64,000 nucleotides of DNA from Neodiprion pinetum. Lineage: Eukaryota > Arthropoda > Insecta > Hymenoptera > Diprionidae. The first letter of the stretch is position 1; each line of letters starts with the position of its first letter. Made by a program: the position numbers and the translations under genes. Under the pieces are notes generated by a model that worked only from the letters and a program-made list of their open reading frames with translations, was not told the origin of the DNA and did not search any database. The DNA lies in the NCBI RefSeq assembly GCF_021155775.2, contig NC_060234.1, positions 15,930,871-15,994,870 of the forward strand. The letters run 5' to 3'. Of this stretch, positions 8,957 through 20,450 are shown piece by piece.

Positions 8957-11433
8957 GAAGTACTAGAAATCATACATTCTGATGTTTGTGGCCCTTTCAG
9001 TACTACAGGCTTAAACGGTGAACGATATTTTGTCTCTTTCATCGACGATCATAGCAAACTAGCGAAAACCCATTGCATCAAAACGCGAGATGAGGTTCAC
9101 GGGTGTTTTGTCGAGTTTGTAAATGCAAGTGAAAATTTCACCGGTAAGAGAGTAAAAACATCAAGATGCGACAACGCTTCAGAGTACGTAAAAGGTCAAC
9201 CGTATAAATATACAAAAGATAAAGGAATAAATCTAGATAGATGCCCAGCATACGTACATGAGCTTAATGGTACCGCCGAATGTTACAATAGAACAATAAT
9301 GAATCAGGCGCATTGTATACTAGCAGAAGCGCAGGTAGATAAAAAATATTGGCCGGCAATAATCTATGCTGCTACTTATTTAAAAACCGCACGTTGGCAA
9401 ACACCGTAGAAAAGAAAACACCTTAGGACATATTTTTCAAACGAAAGCCAAGTATCGAAAATTTAAGATCATACGGAAGTAAAGTTTTCGTCAGAAAGCC
9501 AGAACAGAAAAGAAGCTCAAAGTGGGATGCAAAAGCAGACGAGGGAATTCTGCTAGGATACGAAAATGTTGGCTATAGAGTGCTAATAAACGGCAAAGTA
9601 ATAGTTACTAGGCATGTAGAATTTATCGAAAAGGGAGTTAAATATATAAGTCTCGATGATACGGTAGACACTGAAAACACGAATAAAAATAATGAGGCAA
9701 AAGAAAATGATTTGTAAATCGATGAGTCTGAAACAAATGTAGAAATTACTGATAAAATTGATGATTGTGAAAACAATATGTCAGATGACAGTTTCAAAAG
9801 CCTGGATGAAAATGAGCTAAATAAGTTGATCAGAAGGGGGAAGGTTCGATTGGAAAAGAGGAAAGTAAAATTGACCAAAAGAACACAAACGAAAACAAGA
9901 ATAAAAATCAGGAAGTACCCATTAGAAAATCCTCACGTTATAAAAGGAGTCCTGTGAGATATCATGAAACTGATGGTAATAAAATTTACGCTAACTTCTG
10001 TAAAATAGACACCCCTAGTTCATATGAAAAAGCGATCGATAGTAAGGATTGTGAAAGCTGGATAAAAGCTATGGATAAGGAAATTGATTGCCTAGATAAA
10101 AACGCATTAGATGTAAAATGGGTGTACACAATAAAGTCAAATGATAAATATAAAGCTAGATTGGTAATTAGAGCTTTCCAGCAGAAAAACGTGATTGACG
10201 ACATATATTCACCCGTCGCAAGTAGTGGAACTTTAAAATTTTTATTATCCTTTTGTTGTCAAAACGGTTTAATAATTGAACAGATGGACGTAGAGACCGC
10301 GTTCTTGAACAGCAAAGTGAACGCCGAAGTATACATTCGTCAACCACAAGGTTATGAGGATGGAACAGATCGAGTATGCGAATTAGTAAAGTCTATGTAC
10401 GGTTTAAGCGAAAGTCCGAGAGACTGGTTTAATTGTTTTGACGAAATTGTAACTAGACTTGGATTTAAGAAAAATAATATTGATCCTTGCCTGTGTGCCA
10501 TTGCCTTTATTGTGTTGTAAAAACAAAACAAAAATTAAGAAGGTAAAAAATTTACTATCCGATCGATTTAAAATTTAAGATTTGAAGGAAATTAAAGCGT
10601 ACTTAGGTATAAAAATCGCGTACGACTACAAAAACAACAGAATGGAATTGAATCAAACGGAGTATATCGAAGCCCTAGTAGAGAAATACAGAATACAAAA
10701 TAGTAGGTTGTTTGATACACCAATGGAAACAAAATTAAAATTAACAAAATCCGATTATTGCGAAAAGGATATTGAATACAGGAATTTATTAGGTGCGTTA
10801 TTATATATTAGCGAAAACACTAGACTGGACATTAGTAATAGTGTTGATTATTTAAGCAGATTTCAAAACAGTTACGATAAAACACATTTTAAGTATGCTC
10901 TTAGAATATTAAGATACTCATCCAAAACCAAAGATTTGAAATTATGCTATAAAAAGAATGAAGAATTCGGAATTGTTGATTGCGTTGTTGACGCGGATTG
11001 GGGAGGCGATGTAGACGACAGGAAGTCAACCTCCAGGTATGTTATACGATTGTATGGTAACGTTATAGCGTGGAAATCACGGAAACAAAAAAGTGTGACG
11101 AAGGCGTCAAACTACGCGGAGTATGTTGCCCTATCCGAATCCGTAAGTGAAGTGAAAGTTATCAGTGAATTGATGGAAGTATTTGAGATAAACACTAGTG
11201 ACCCGATAAAAGTATATGAAGAAAATTCGGGAGTGATTAGCATTGCGAAATACGGAAAATTCACTAAGAACTTGTTTTGAGAAATACATCATCACTTCGT
11301 TCACAAGCATCTAAAAAAAGGTTTGATCGAAGTTGTCAAGATTAACACCAATGATAATATAGCAGATGTGTTCACTAAAGCATTGTGCGAAGAAAAATTT
11401 GGAAAGTTCAGAAAACTGATGAACGTTAAATAA
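8957..11433 (+). pseudogene. Copia-type pol: integrase, reverse transcriptase, RNase H
   Basis: This is a decayed Ty1/copia polyprotein missing its gag and protease end. The integrase core has IIHSDVCGPFS, SRCDNASEY and NGTAECYNRT, giving the DDE residues. Frameshifts and stops follow near 9400. The reverse transcriptase part (9954-10520) has WVYTIKSNDKYKARLV and IEQMDVETAFLNS but ends before the YxDD motif, which appears deleted near 10500-10560. The RNase H part (10582-11280) has DCVVDADWGGD, KASNYAEYVAL and a C-terminal HHHFVHKHLKKG that continues past TGA 11278-11280 to 11433. No part could function. Confidence 0.85.
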
Positions 11434-11463
11434 ATAAACAAACGTTATAAATTTGAGAGCTCG

Positions 11464-11751
11464 TGTTGAAAATATAGGTGAAGAAGGGGTAAATTTATAA
11501 TGTTTGCTCACACATCTCTACTCCTATATTTATATTTGTCTCTTGTTGTTATCGCTCATAGAGCGAACGGTCAAGTGATGTATACCCACCGTTACCTGCA
11601 CGCATACACTGCTGCGGGAAGCCGGGCTGTACTGTACGAGTAGAGATTGTCTTCGCTTATATGTCGTCGTAGTCGCACGATAGCCGTATATAAGTCTATG
11701 TATAATATATTAAATCTTCTTTCTATACATAAAATAAATGAAAATTCAACA
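11464..11751 (+). repeat. Probable 3' LTR of the copia element
   Basis: It starts TGTTGAAAAT and ends AAAATTCAACA, giving TG...CA ends with inverted terminal repeats. It is 288 bp long and begins 30 bp after the pol end. No partner LTR is in the window, so the 5' half of the element is gone. Confidence 0.55.
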
Positions 11752-11842
11752 TAAAATTAATAAAATAAATGGGATAAATAAAATGAATCATATAAATAAA
11801 ATAAAATTCATAAAACAAATAAAATAAATGAAATGAATATTA

Positions 11843-11873
<31 letters not shown>

Positions 11874-12038
11874 GTGATTTTTTTAAGATACATATCTCTG
11901 ATACACTTTTTTTATGAGATCGTATAATGTTACAAATAAGTTTAAAATTGAGCATGAAAAAATTAAAAAAATAAAAAATATAGAAAACTTTATATACATT
12001 TTAAGGCCGTTAAGTAATGTGTATTGAGTTAAACAGAA
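11752..12038. other. AT-rich segment with ATAAAT and ATT simple repeats
   Basis: It contains a degenerate AAATAAATG repeat (about 11755-11840), an ATT run (about 11838-11865), and AT-rich sequence that is probably the 3' tail of the adjacent minus-strand LINE. I see no gene. Confidence 0.5.
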
Positions 12039-13742
12039 CTAGTTTGGCGTGATACTATTGAATAACTCTGAACACGCTGTTAAATAGTTTAATAAATTTT
12101 TGAAGCCAGATGTGGAATGGTCATCTAAAATTATAATTAAGTTGAGATGGTCGCTATCTTCCTTGGATATTTGCAGGTATTCGGAGCGAAGAGAGCTGAA
12201 GAATGTACTGTTTATCAGAAAGTGAGCTATTGTTTCCTTTTCTGAGTTGTGACAGAAGCGGCATAATTCTGCCGGTTTTAATTTAATTACCCCCAGCTTC
12301 GTTGATATGTTGCACGAGTATATGTTGGCGACTCTTAGCTGTAGTTTAGGTGTTATTGTGTGGAAAGAGCCTCTTGTCAGGTATATTGGGAGTGAGTCTT
12401 CTAGCGACCTTGGTATGGGTGATTGACATGATTCGGACTTTGAGTAGCGTTTAAGGTCTTGAAGTTTCAGGAAAAAGCGGTACTTGTTGAGGATCCTGTC
12501 CTTATTTACCTTCCAATGAGTTGCGTTCATGTCCTCAAACATTTGTTCTTCACCAATGAGAGAAAGCAACGACTTAACTGGTAAGGTCCAGTTCAAGTTT
12601 GGACTTTTGTAATTGGCAGATAGTTGAATAAGTCTAGTCAAGCCGAGCTTGGACAGTCGGTCTTCTCTCATGTCTAGTATTTTAATTACCCAGTTGTATG
12701 CGTATTTTAGTACTTCTGGAGAAATGTGTGGTATGTCGAGTTCAAGGCGTGGAAGATAATGTGGCGTACAGACAGGAAGATGGAAAATTCTTTTAAAATA
12801 AAGCAGGTGAGTTGCTTCAAGTTTGTCTAGTATTTCTTTCCTGAGACCCCAGATGTGCACCAAGTATAGCAGCGTTGTTTTGATCATGCTGTCATGGAGT
12901 TTCTTTTTGCTAAGCCAAGTTTCTGCTCCGAGCCTAGAAAGAATTGAGTAGGTTGATCCGATTGCTTGTTTGCCTCTTTTGGATGCTTCGGTGGCTGCTA
13001 TATCTCCTTGCAGGTTGCTTGATAACGCAACACCCAGATATGTGTATGTCTTGACCACCTCAATACTTTTGCCTTTGAATTGAGAGCCTTTATCCTTTTT
13101 CTTGATCCTTCCTGATGTACGACAGGCCATTATTTTTGTTTTGCTGATGTTGACTTCCAGGCCGTTTGTGTCACAGTATTCCTTCAATACTTTCAGTGTT
13201 GCTGCTGAACTTGAGGCAGAGTGAGATAAAGCGGCAATGTCATCAGCATATAATAACATGAGTATCTGACGAAGATTGTTCAGGTTTAGTCCTTCGACGT
13301 CGCGATTCTCGAAGAATTTGATTATATCAGCAATAAATAGAACGAACAGCAACGGGCTGAGTATGTCGCCTTGTAGTACTCCATCAGTTATGTCAATGGG
13401 ATCCGACAGGTGGTGGTCTTTCCTGATGTGCATCCTGCTTTTGCTGTAGAAGTTGATGAGTATCCTTATGAGTTTATTGCTAATACCTTGGTTTTTTAGT
13501 TAAGCCCAGAGGATGTTATAAGGTACTTTATCGAAAGCTTTTCTGGGGTCTATGAAGAGAATGTACGCCGTTGTGTCAGGAAATCGTAGTTGCATTTGTA
13601 TTATCGTTTGCAGCAAGAACACTTTGTCTGGGCAACCTTTCCCCGTGCAAAATCCAGCTTGTTCTTCTGGTATGAGCTTGTTATTTTCTGCCCATCGCCT
13701 TAATCGATCATGTAAAATGTTGGTGAAGACTTTGGCGAAATG
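12039..13742 (-). pseudogene. LINE reverse transcriptase fragment, 5'-truncated
   Basis: This is the C-terminal part of a non-LTR retrotransposon ORF2. The upstream portion (13743-13502) has LIPEEQAGFCTGKGCPD and YILFIDPRKAFDKV. TAA at 13500-13502 interrupts the frame, which then continues in phase with GVLQGDILSPLLFVLFI and the catalytic LLYADDIA. The C-terminal domain has a CRFCHNSEKETIAHF zinc-knuckle-like segment and ends at 12039. The 5' end is cut at about 13742, where AAATAAATG repeats of the arm begin. That is the usual 5' truncation of LINEs. I place it in the Jockey/CR1/I assemblage without a finer clade. Confidence 0.8.
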
Positions 13743-13784
13743 AAATAAATATAATGAATAAAATAAATGAATAAATAGATGTAA

Positions 13785-13850
13785 AGAGAGAAAGAGAGAG
13801 AAAGAGAGAGAGGGAGAGAGAAAGAGAGAAAGAAAGAGGAAGGGAGGCAA
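13785..13850. repeat. Purine simple repeat (GA/GAAA)n
   Basis: A GAGAGAAAGAGAGA-type run directly follows AAATAAATG repeats. The equivalent run in arm 3 is at about 57925-57990. Confidence 0.85.
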
Positions 13851-16084
13851 TGATGCTGAGTATTGAATAATTGAAACAAATCGTAAAACTCCGTTATCGT
13901 ACTAATCAAATGTGATAATCATTACGGAAATTCAATCGACATTCGCAGTATCGTAAAAGGATTGGTGTAGCACTAAATATATTCTGTAAAATACACACAA
14001 ATGTAGAAACTCGTTGAAGTCTTCGGGTTTGCGAATGAACACCTTTTTTCACCACTCACTTTGTCAAACACTTGTTTCTGCACCAAAGATTTTTCAATAT
14101 GCTGGAGAAGTTTCAAACAGCCATTCGGATTCGTATGAAAGGAGACACGCTCACCCTCCACCGAGCAAAAACCCATCAGCCAATCGTTCATGGGGTGTAC
14201 GACTCGTGACATACAGGCAAAAATGTAACGCGACAACAGTATGAGCTGGAAAAATTTTCTCAAGAGATCGCTACCTGCTTTTTTGATGATCAATTTTTTC
14301 CCATCACATGCTCCACGCTCATATGATTGAGAGTGTGCAGGCTCGGACTTGTTCGCTATGAGGAGTCATAAACCCCAAAACTGTATGTGCACAAAGCATA
14401 CGGTCAAGAGTCGACAAGATAAGATTTTTCTCACGCCAAACACTGCTCGCTACCTGCTTTTCGTTGACCGATTTTTCCCATCATATGCCGCAAGCTGATT
14501 AGGGTTGGGGTGTGCAGGCTCAGACTTGTATGTCATAAGATTTTTTCATTCTTTGATGGCTGCGGTGGTCCACTACTGCAACCCTCCACCCAGTCACCAC
14601 TGCGCGCTGCCCACTAGCTGCTTTTCGTTGACCGATTTTTTTCTCCATCACATGACCCAACGGTGGTTGAGGGTGTGCGGGTTTTTGATTTTTGCTTAGC
14701 CACATGAACAGCCATATTGATCAATTTCACAACCTCTCTCTACTCACAATCCTGGATCAGTAAACACACCGGCTTGTAACCCGATGCATGCATATTTTGC
14801 ACACGGAAACTGTAAATCGTCCAAGAATTACAATAAAATATTCAACTATACAAAATATCTCCAGATTCTCTTCCCTTATGCATACAGGTGTAACATATCA
14901 TCATCAATTATAATAATAATAACAATCATAATAATAATAATAATAACAATAACAAGAACAACAACGGCAATAATTAAATCTCCGTAAATGCATAGATAAC
15001 GATCTGGCAAAAATACCGAGTCAATCAAGCGATACTAGATGAGCACAAAATAAAAATCAAAACGCGAAAATGCTAACAATAAACGGTATTCCGAATAGCA
15101 CAAACGTTTCAGTAAATCAAAATACCATTGAAAATTTTTCGGAAGAATCCCCAAACAAGAAGATCAGGACACAACATCGAACCAAATTTTACCAACGTTA
15201 TGTAACCAAGATATACGACGCTCTACTTGAAAAAATTCACAGCTGAACCTTAAAATAATCTATAACTAACTTGCAAGTTATTTGGAGAGGAAATGAGTTT
15301 TGATTCATGGACACAATCAAATATGATACATCAAGGGTCGATATATAACCCGTTGTTTGCGTTATAAAACATTTCAAAGAAGAGGCATTGGGGGAGATGT
15401 TTAGTAATTCGTGTGGTAAACCGCCCATATTGCCTTCGGCGCGTACCACACCGGGTGATCCCAATCCTTGAAGGGGCAGCGTTGCCCCCCACCACCCATC
15501 TATCAAGCATCTGATGCCGGAAAAGTCTATGAAATCGTCACCCTGCCATTGGCGGTCGTCATCTAACCCTAGAAAATATGAAATTTTGCTTTGAATTTCC
15601 GCCCGGCCTTGGCGGCGTTTCTCAAAATCCTTCATACAGACCCACCCTAGGGACTCCGAAGTCCACAGCAGATACTGTAAACAAGGATAAACAACCATAT
15701 TTTGATAAAAATGCTACACAAACACTTCGAATAAAAAAAGCGGAAACCATGTGCCGCAGAACACTATCATAAACAATTAACAATGAATCAAAATGAAGAG
15801 TTCCCGAAACTTGAATACTTTTTCTTTGCACGTATGAACACAAATAATTGAACGATTTAAAAACTCTCAAACATATTACGATGAAAACATTTATAATGAG
15901 CAAGATGATGAAACTTGGTATTTACAGAAATCTTCTCTAATTCGAGAATCATTTTTTTTTTCTTATCCAACAATGGACTTTTATAACTCGTCAACTCAGT
16001 GAAGTTTGAAAAATGGATACAATTTCGCACGCAGCGACGCGATCTCAATTTCTTTGCCTCGGCTTTTCGGACACTTTCTGTAGC

Positions 16085-16470
16085 TCCATCCCGACCTAAC
16101 CCAGCAGAGTAAGAGCTAACCTGACCTAAGACGGTAGGACTTGACCCAACGTTACCTCACTTGACCCAAGACACTACAACCCAACCTAATATAACCTATC
16201 CTAATCCGAGACTACCCAACCTAATCTTAATTGATGAAATACTTTCTGAAATGATTCATTTAATCAAGCTTGATCGCTAGCTTCGATAGTTCAATGATTC
16301 TGAAGCAATTCGCGGTCGGCGCGACGGCCTCGTGGTTTCTACAACCTGACCTACGTCAAGGCTACTCCAACTTAACATAACCTAACTTGACCCTAGACAC
16401 TACAACCCAACTTGATATAACCTATCCCAACTTGAGACTGTACAACCTAGCCAACCTAATATAACTTAAT
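16085..16470 (+). repeat. Degenerate telomere-like CCTAA tract
   Basis: The tract is rich in CCTAACC, ACCTAA and CCCAACCTAATATAACC motifs, degenerate forms of the arthropod telomeric repeat TTAGG. It is split by about 100 bp of unrelated sequence. The same tract occurs in each arm copy (near 22790-22925 and 30915-31060 in arm 2, and 60295-60690 in arm 3), so it is part of the element and not a chromosome end. Confidence 0.6.
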
Positions 16471-17334
16471 GTTTTGCAGGTTTCCCGGTAACATGAAAGG
16501 ACTTCCGTTTTTTCTATAGACGGGGAAGCTCTTGGTCACATTTGCTGCTTTTATCTGTTCCGTCGTCTACTGGTTCTCATTTTGTTACACTCACTACTTC
16601 TCATACAATATAAGTAATGTAACGGGGCTTATTCATATTCAAAAATACGAATTTAGAAGATTCTAACGGAGCTGTCGAGAGTGCGGTATGCATCACAACA
16701 TTTTCCAATCCGCGATGTTGTAGTACGATGACATTATGTGAAGCAATAATTTGATTTTTGATGTCTTTCAGGAGGTATTTATTCAGAATTGACGTATGTA
16801 CAAATATTCATATTCCTGGCCGTTATAAACATTAACACGATTCACAATTCCATCTGTTTTACACAATTCATCAACCCTGTTTGATACGCAATTTTCATTA
16901 AAATCCCTAGCATCGACTTTTCCCCATAAAATTACGCTGCTGCCAATAAATAAGAAAGAATCATCTCATTAACGAATGGGTTGATGGAACAATAATGTGC
17001 TCGAGATTCATTGATTCGCTTTGATTTTTATGGCTAGCAGCATCCTTTCCATAAACTTTTCACATATTTGAATGATGCAGATAAACATACAACGCGTGAA
17101 TTTTGCGATAACCAAACTCAGTTCAGTTTGATGACTGGCAACGACGTTTTTCCCATGAAAACGTTCATTGCTGGGAGAAGCTCGATGAAACTCAGCTACC
17201 TGCAAAGAAGCATTTCCACTTACACGTATGTAATGCAAATATTCCAAACGACGATTCCAAGCATGCTAAAAATGATTGGGAAGAATTTTATTTATAGCCA
17301 ATGGAGAACTATAGAGATTGATACATGAAAAACG

Positions 17335-18330
17335 GTGATCTGACCAGATGCCTCGAAACATTTGATTCAGATCCGTTGCACTACCACACAGTGCCGGGAC
17401 TTGCTTTCGACGCTATGCTCAAATACACGGGAGTAAATTTACAATGTTCTGATCGACACGCTTTGGTCAATAACAGGTTCATGAAATAAGATTTTGATCC
17501 TAGTAACGTGGAATCGTATCTTATGTATTTTGACGTAAACAATCTATACGGTTCGTTCGAGTAGTGGCATAATCTTATCGATATATCAACTCACTTGAAC
17601 GATCCACTGATTGGTTACATCCTGAACCGATGGATATCCGAATATCCTATAGAGCTTCACTCTTTTGTCTCGAGCATTTCACACCTCGGGTTCTGATAAA
17701 GAAAAAAATTATTACCGAATTCATCGGATATTCCAGTAAAACTGAGCACATTTACCATCAAAGTGCGCATACGTGTCAAGGAATCCGAAAGTGCAACGTT
17801 GAAAACCGTCACGTTTAACGATTATGAGCACCGCATGGGGAGGCTTACAGAGAGTTGGTCCATACCACAATGCCTAATACGTAGTAAAAAACATGAAGTG
17901 AGATCCATTGTACTAAAGAATTGACGTTGAGTTAGCAAGACTGTAATACGCAACTGGTACCTGGACAAACAGACGCAATACCTTGAGGGGATTACCACCA
18001 CCCCCACAATAAACTGACCATAGGATAGAACTGAGGGCATAGAACTGCTGTAAGGACAACCCATCATCAAACAGAGATAGTTCTCCAACGATAAGATAGA
18101 TCCGTGCGAAACTCTACACATTCACCACCACGGTTGAAGACGACACGATACATATCAACATTATCAAAGTGAGCAACCGTGTCAAGGATACGAAAACTTC
18201 AACGATAGATAACGTCACGTTCAATGATTATAGGAACCGTCCAAGGGGCTCACTAAGAGTTGATTTACTTCACAGTGTTGAATACGTATTGAAGAACGCG
18301 AGGTTAGCCCTAATGTACTGAAAAATTGAT
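17335..18330 (+). pseudogene. Polymerase B remnants inside arm 1
   Basis: The readable pieces match Polinton-type DNA_pol_B_2. They are DPLHYHTVPGLAFDAML with LKYTGVNL, then the palm motif A region YLMYFDVNNLYG, then YILNRWISEYPIELH. A jump leads to C-terminal-like blocks: ATLKTVTFNDYEHR (about 17790) and a second, diverged copy ATINNITFNDY... (about 18200). Stops and frameshifts are frequent, the 5' end is missing, and the central palm with motif C is deleted. The polymerase is distinct from the one at 189-947. Confidence 0.65.
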
Positions 18331-18619
18331 CATGAGTCGACAAGACGGTAATTTGCAACCGATACCTGGGCAAACACGCACCAGAACTTGTAAGGTGTGC
18401 TGCAACCATGTAATGAACTAGCCGTAGGCATAGAACCGTTGTAGATGTATGCGTTTGGGACCCAGGGCGATCCTTCATGAAGCAAGGACGTTCGCCAGCA
18501 ATACGATATTGAGCAGATCGAAGTTTCAAATTTCGAATACTATGTAAATTCATGTATTCATCAATTATTTATTTATGTATCATTATTATATTGAGCAACT
18601 ATTCATAGTCATTCGTTTA

Positions 18620-18704
18620 GCACGGGAAAAGTTTTCAGAAAACGAAAAAAAGTTTTCTGAAAATGAAAAAAAAGTTTCCTGAAAACGACAAAAAGTTTTC
18701 AGAA
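18620..18704 (+). repeat. Minisatellite of GTTTTCAGAAAAC-type units
   Basis: Units of about 20 bp, AAAAAGTTTTCAGAAAACGA-like, repeat in tandem. Related runs sit at the inner edge of every arm (19145-19200, 20465-20585, 62890-62925, 63360-63660). Confidence 0.7.
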
Positions 18705-19140
18705 TGTTACGGGGTAGATTGCGTAGGCTTCGATGAGCGGTAATCGGAGCTTACTCCACGCCCAGCCAAGGTGTTATTTGTCTATTGTAGGGTCCGTTCA
18801 CGTCGACTATGCACTCGCGTGCTACTACTCCCAATGCAGGAAGTGAATGGAATAGAAAGGGATCGGTATTAAGGGAAGGTAAACGATTTAAAGTATATAG
18901 TTGTTTATTAGTGGTCAATGCAACGGAGTCGGTCAAGGGAAAAAGGTATGGTCTTGGTTTGGAGGGATAGGTGTCTTGCTTGAGCGCTGGGATGGATCTG
19001 CCTGGTTTTGCGGGATGTAGCAGGCAAGCTAGCCGCGAGTTACAGGAGAACCTGCTGACTCGCGAACGATAAGAGTAGACTACAGAGCGTAAGGTAACTA
19101 AGAGCGTGGGAAAGGAATATGAAGTCTGGAGGACGTAACA
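18705..19140. repeat. Probable solo LTR
   Basis: A 436-bp segment starting TGTTACGGGG and ending GGACGTAACA interrupts the minisatellite, giving TG...CA ends with TGTTACG/CGTAACA inverted termini. The flanks are AGAA and AGGG, so a target duplication is only partial. No internal retroelement sequence remains. Confidence 0.5.
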
Positions 19141-19200
19141 AGGGAATGAAAAAAAGTTTCCAGAATCCGAAAAAAATTTTGCGAAAATGAAAAAAAGTCC

Positions 19201-19565
19201 GTCGGGTCACGTCTGCGTCTCTCCCGTGGACCCTTTTGCGCTCGAACGCGAGGAGGTCCACGGGAATCACGCCCGCCACCACCAGAACGGCCTGTGCTGA
19301 GACCGTCCGATAGGAATAAGCGATCCTCAACGCACTTCGTCTCTGTACCGTCGTCATTGCGTGACAGTACTTCTCAGTCTGTAGGGAGTCTGCCCAGATC
19401 TCCGCACCGCAGAGGAGGATCGAGTTTACTGTCGATATCAAAAGTCTCCGTTTCCCCAGTCTTAGTCCGTTTGTGTTTGCCATCAGGCGGCTTAGGGATG
19501 CTATCCTTTCAGCCGCCTTCTGAGCTGCTCGTTGTATGTAAGGCCAGAAGGTCATCTTCGTATCC
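19201..19565 (-). pseudogene. R1-clade LINE ORF2 C-terminal fragment
   Basis: The translated minus strand (KMTFWPYIQRAAQKAAERI, RRSALRIAYSYRTVSAQAV) closely matches the C-terminal region of the R1-like element at 56800-57125 in this window. It is a fragment in the centre of the inverted repeat and extends slightly further 3' than the 57-kb copy. Confidence 0.8.
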
Positions 19566-19932
19566 ATTATCATTATTATTGTTGTTGTTGCTATTGTTGT
19601 CGTTGTCGTCGTCGTCGTCATCATTATCATTATTATTATTGTAATTTGAAGGCCTGTGGACACGGCAGGCGATGGTGGAGGTGCCTCTTGCTACCAGGGT
19701 TCAGCATTATCGACAATAAGGCCGCCTGCATCCCCTTTCTACCGCAGTCGAGGGTGACCACGATCCTCGCCTCTTCCAAGGTCGTCGCAGGAGCTGTCCT
19801 TGCTCGCGTAGTAATTCCCCCTGGATTTAGAGTCTACATGATTGTAGTACGCGTTCGACGCCGTGGCGCGGAGCTTCGGTCGGCTCTACGGGTGGCTGTG
19901 TCGCCCCCAAAGCTGCAGGCGGAAGTCGTCGA

Positions 19933-19968
<36 letters not shown>

Positions 19969-20450
19969 TCAAACCAACGATGAAAATGATAACACTATTA
20001 ACAATAATAATAGAAATAACAATGACAATGACAATGACGATGACAATGACAAGAACATTAACAAGAATGATGATAATAATAATGTTGATGATTATGATCA
20101 TGATTATGAAGATGTTAATGTAACGTAATGTAATTTATTGGACAGGCCGTAGGATTGAAATCATCTGACGGCCTCAAGAAAATGCAAAAAAAATACAGTG
20201 CATACAATAAGAACAATAGTTGAAAGAATGATTGAAAATCGTAATTAGAAATGAGGAAAAAAAAAACAATTTGAGAATAATAATAGAACTATATGTATGG
20301 TCTCTTAACGTGAATTGTCAATAATAACAAACTGGAAATAATGAAGCTTTAATTGCACTAGGCTGCCTAGAATGGAAAATAATGATCATGATGATAAAAA
20401 TAATAATAATAATAATAGTCATAATGATCTATGATTTTTGAACACGATTA
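19566..20450. other. Centre of the inverted repeat: microsatellites around a GC-rich block
   Basis: ATT/GTT/GTC runs (19566-19645) precede a GC-rich block (19646-19934) that also occurs, as a palindrome, at 62926-63240. (GAC)n followed by AAT/GACAATGAC-like runs follow (19935-20125). Then about 300 bp of AT-rich sequence with no gene leads into arm 2. Open frames in the triplet repeats are composition artefacts. Confidence 0.6.

Larger units (their letters stand above)
13743..18704 (+). mobile_element. Arm 1 of a giant inverted-repeat element
   Basis: This ~5-kb block recurs in inverted orientation at 20450-23017 plus 30902-33592, and in direct orientation at 57205-62925. From outside in it has AAATAAATG and GA simple repeats (cut short here), imperfect ~170-bp internal repeats (about 14270-14700), an AAT microsatellite (about 14905-14960), a block that includes a 58-codon frame at 15070-15246, a degenerate TTAGG-like tract (16085-16470), polymerase B remnants (17335-18330), and an inner minisatellite (about 18620-18704). 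No intact gene is present. It may be a long-terminal-inverted-repeat DNA element or foldback element with a Polinton-like ancestry. Confidence 0.7.

Noticed and set aside
15070..15246. Small protein (58 codons) conserved between arms, also at 31931-32113
   Set aside because: The two copies share about 80 per cent of residues, but by my comparison most nucleotide differences change the amino acid, and arm 3 is disrupted. There is no sign of coding constraint.
16085..16470. A chromosome end or true telomere
   Set aside because: The motif is degenerate, interrupted and present inside each arm copy, so it belongs to the mobile element.
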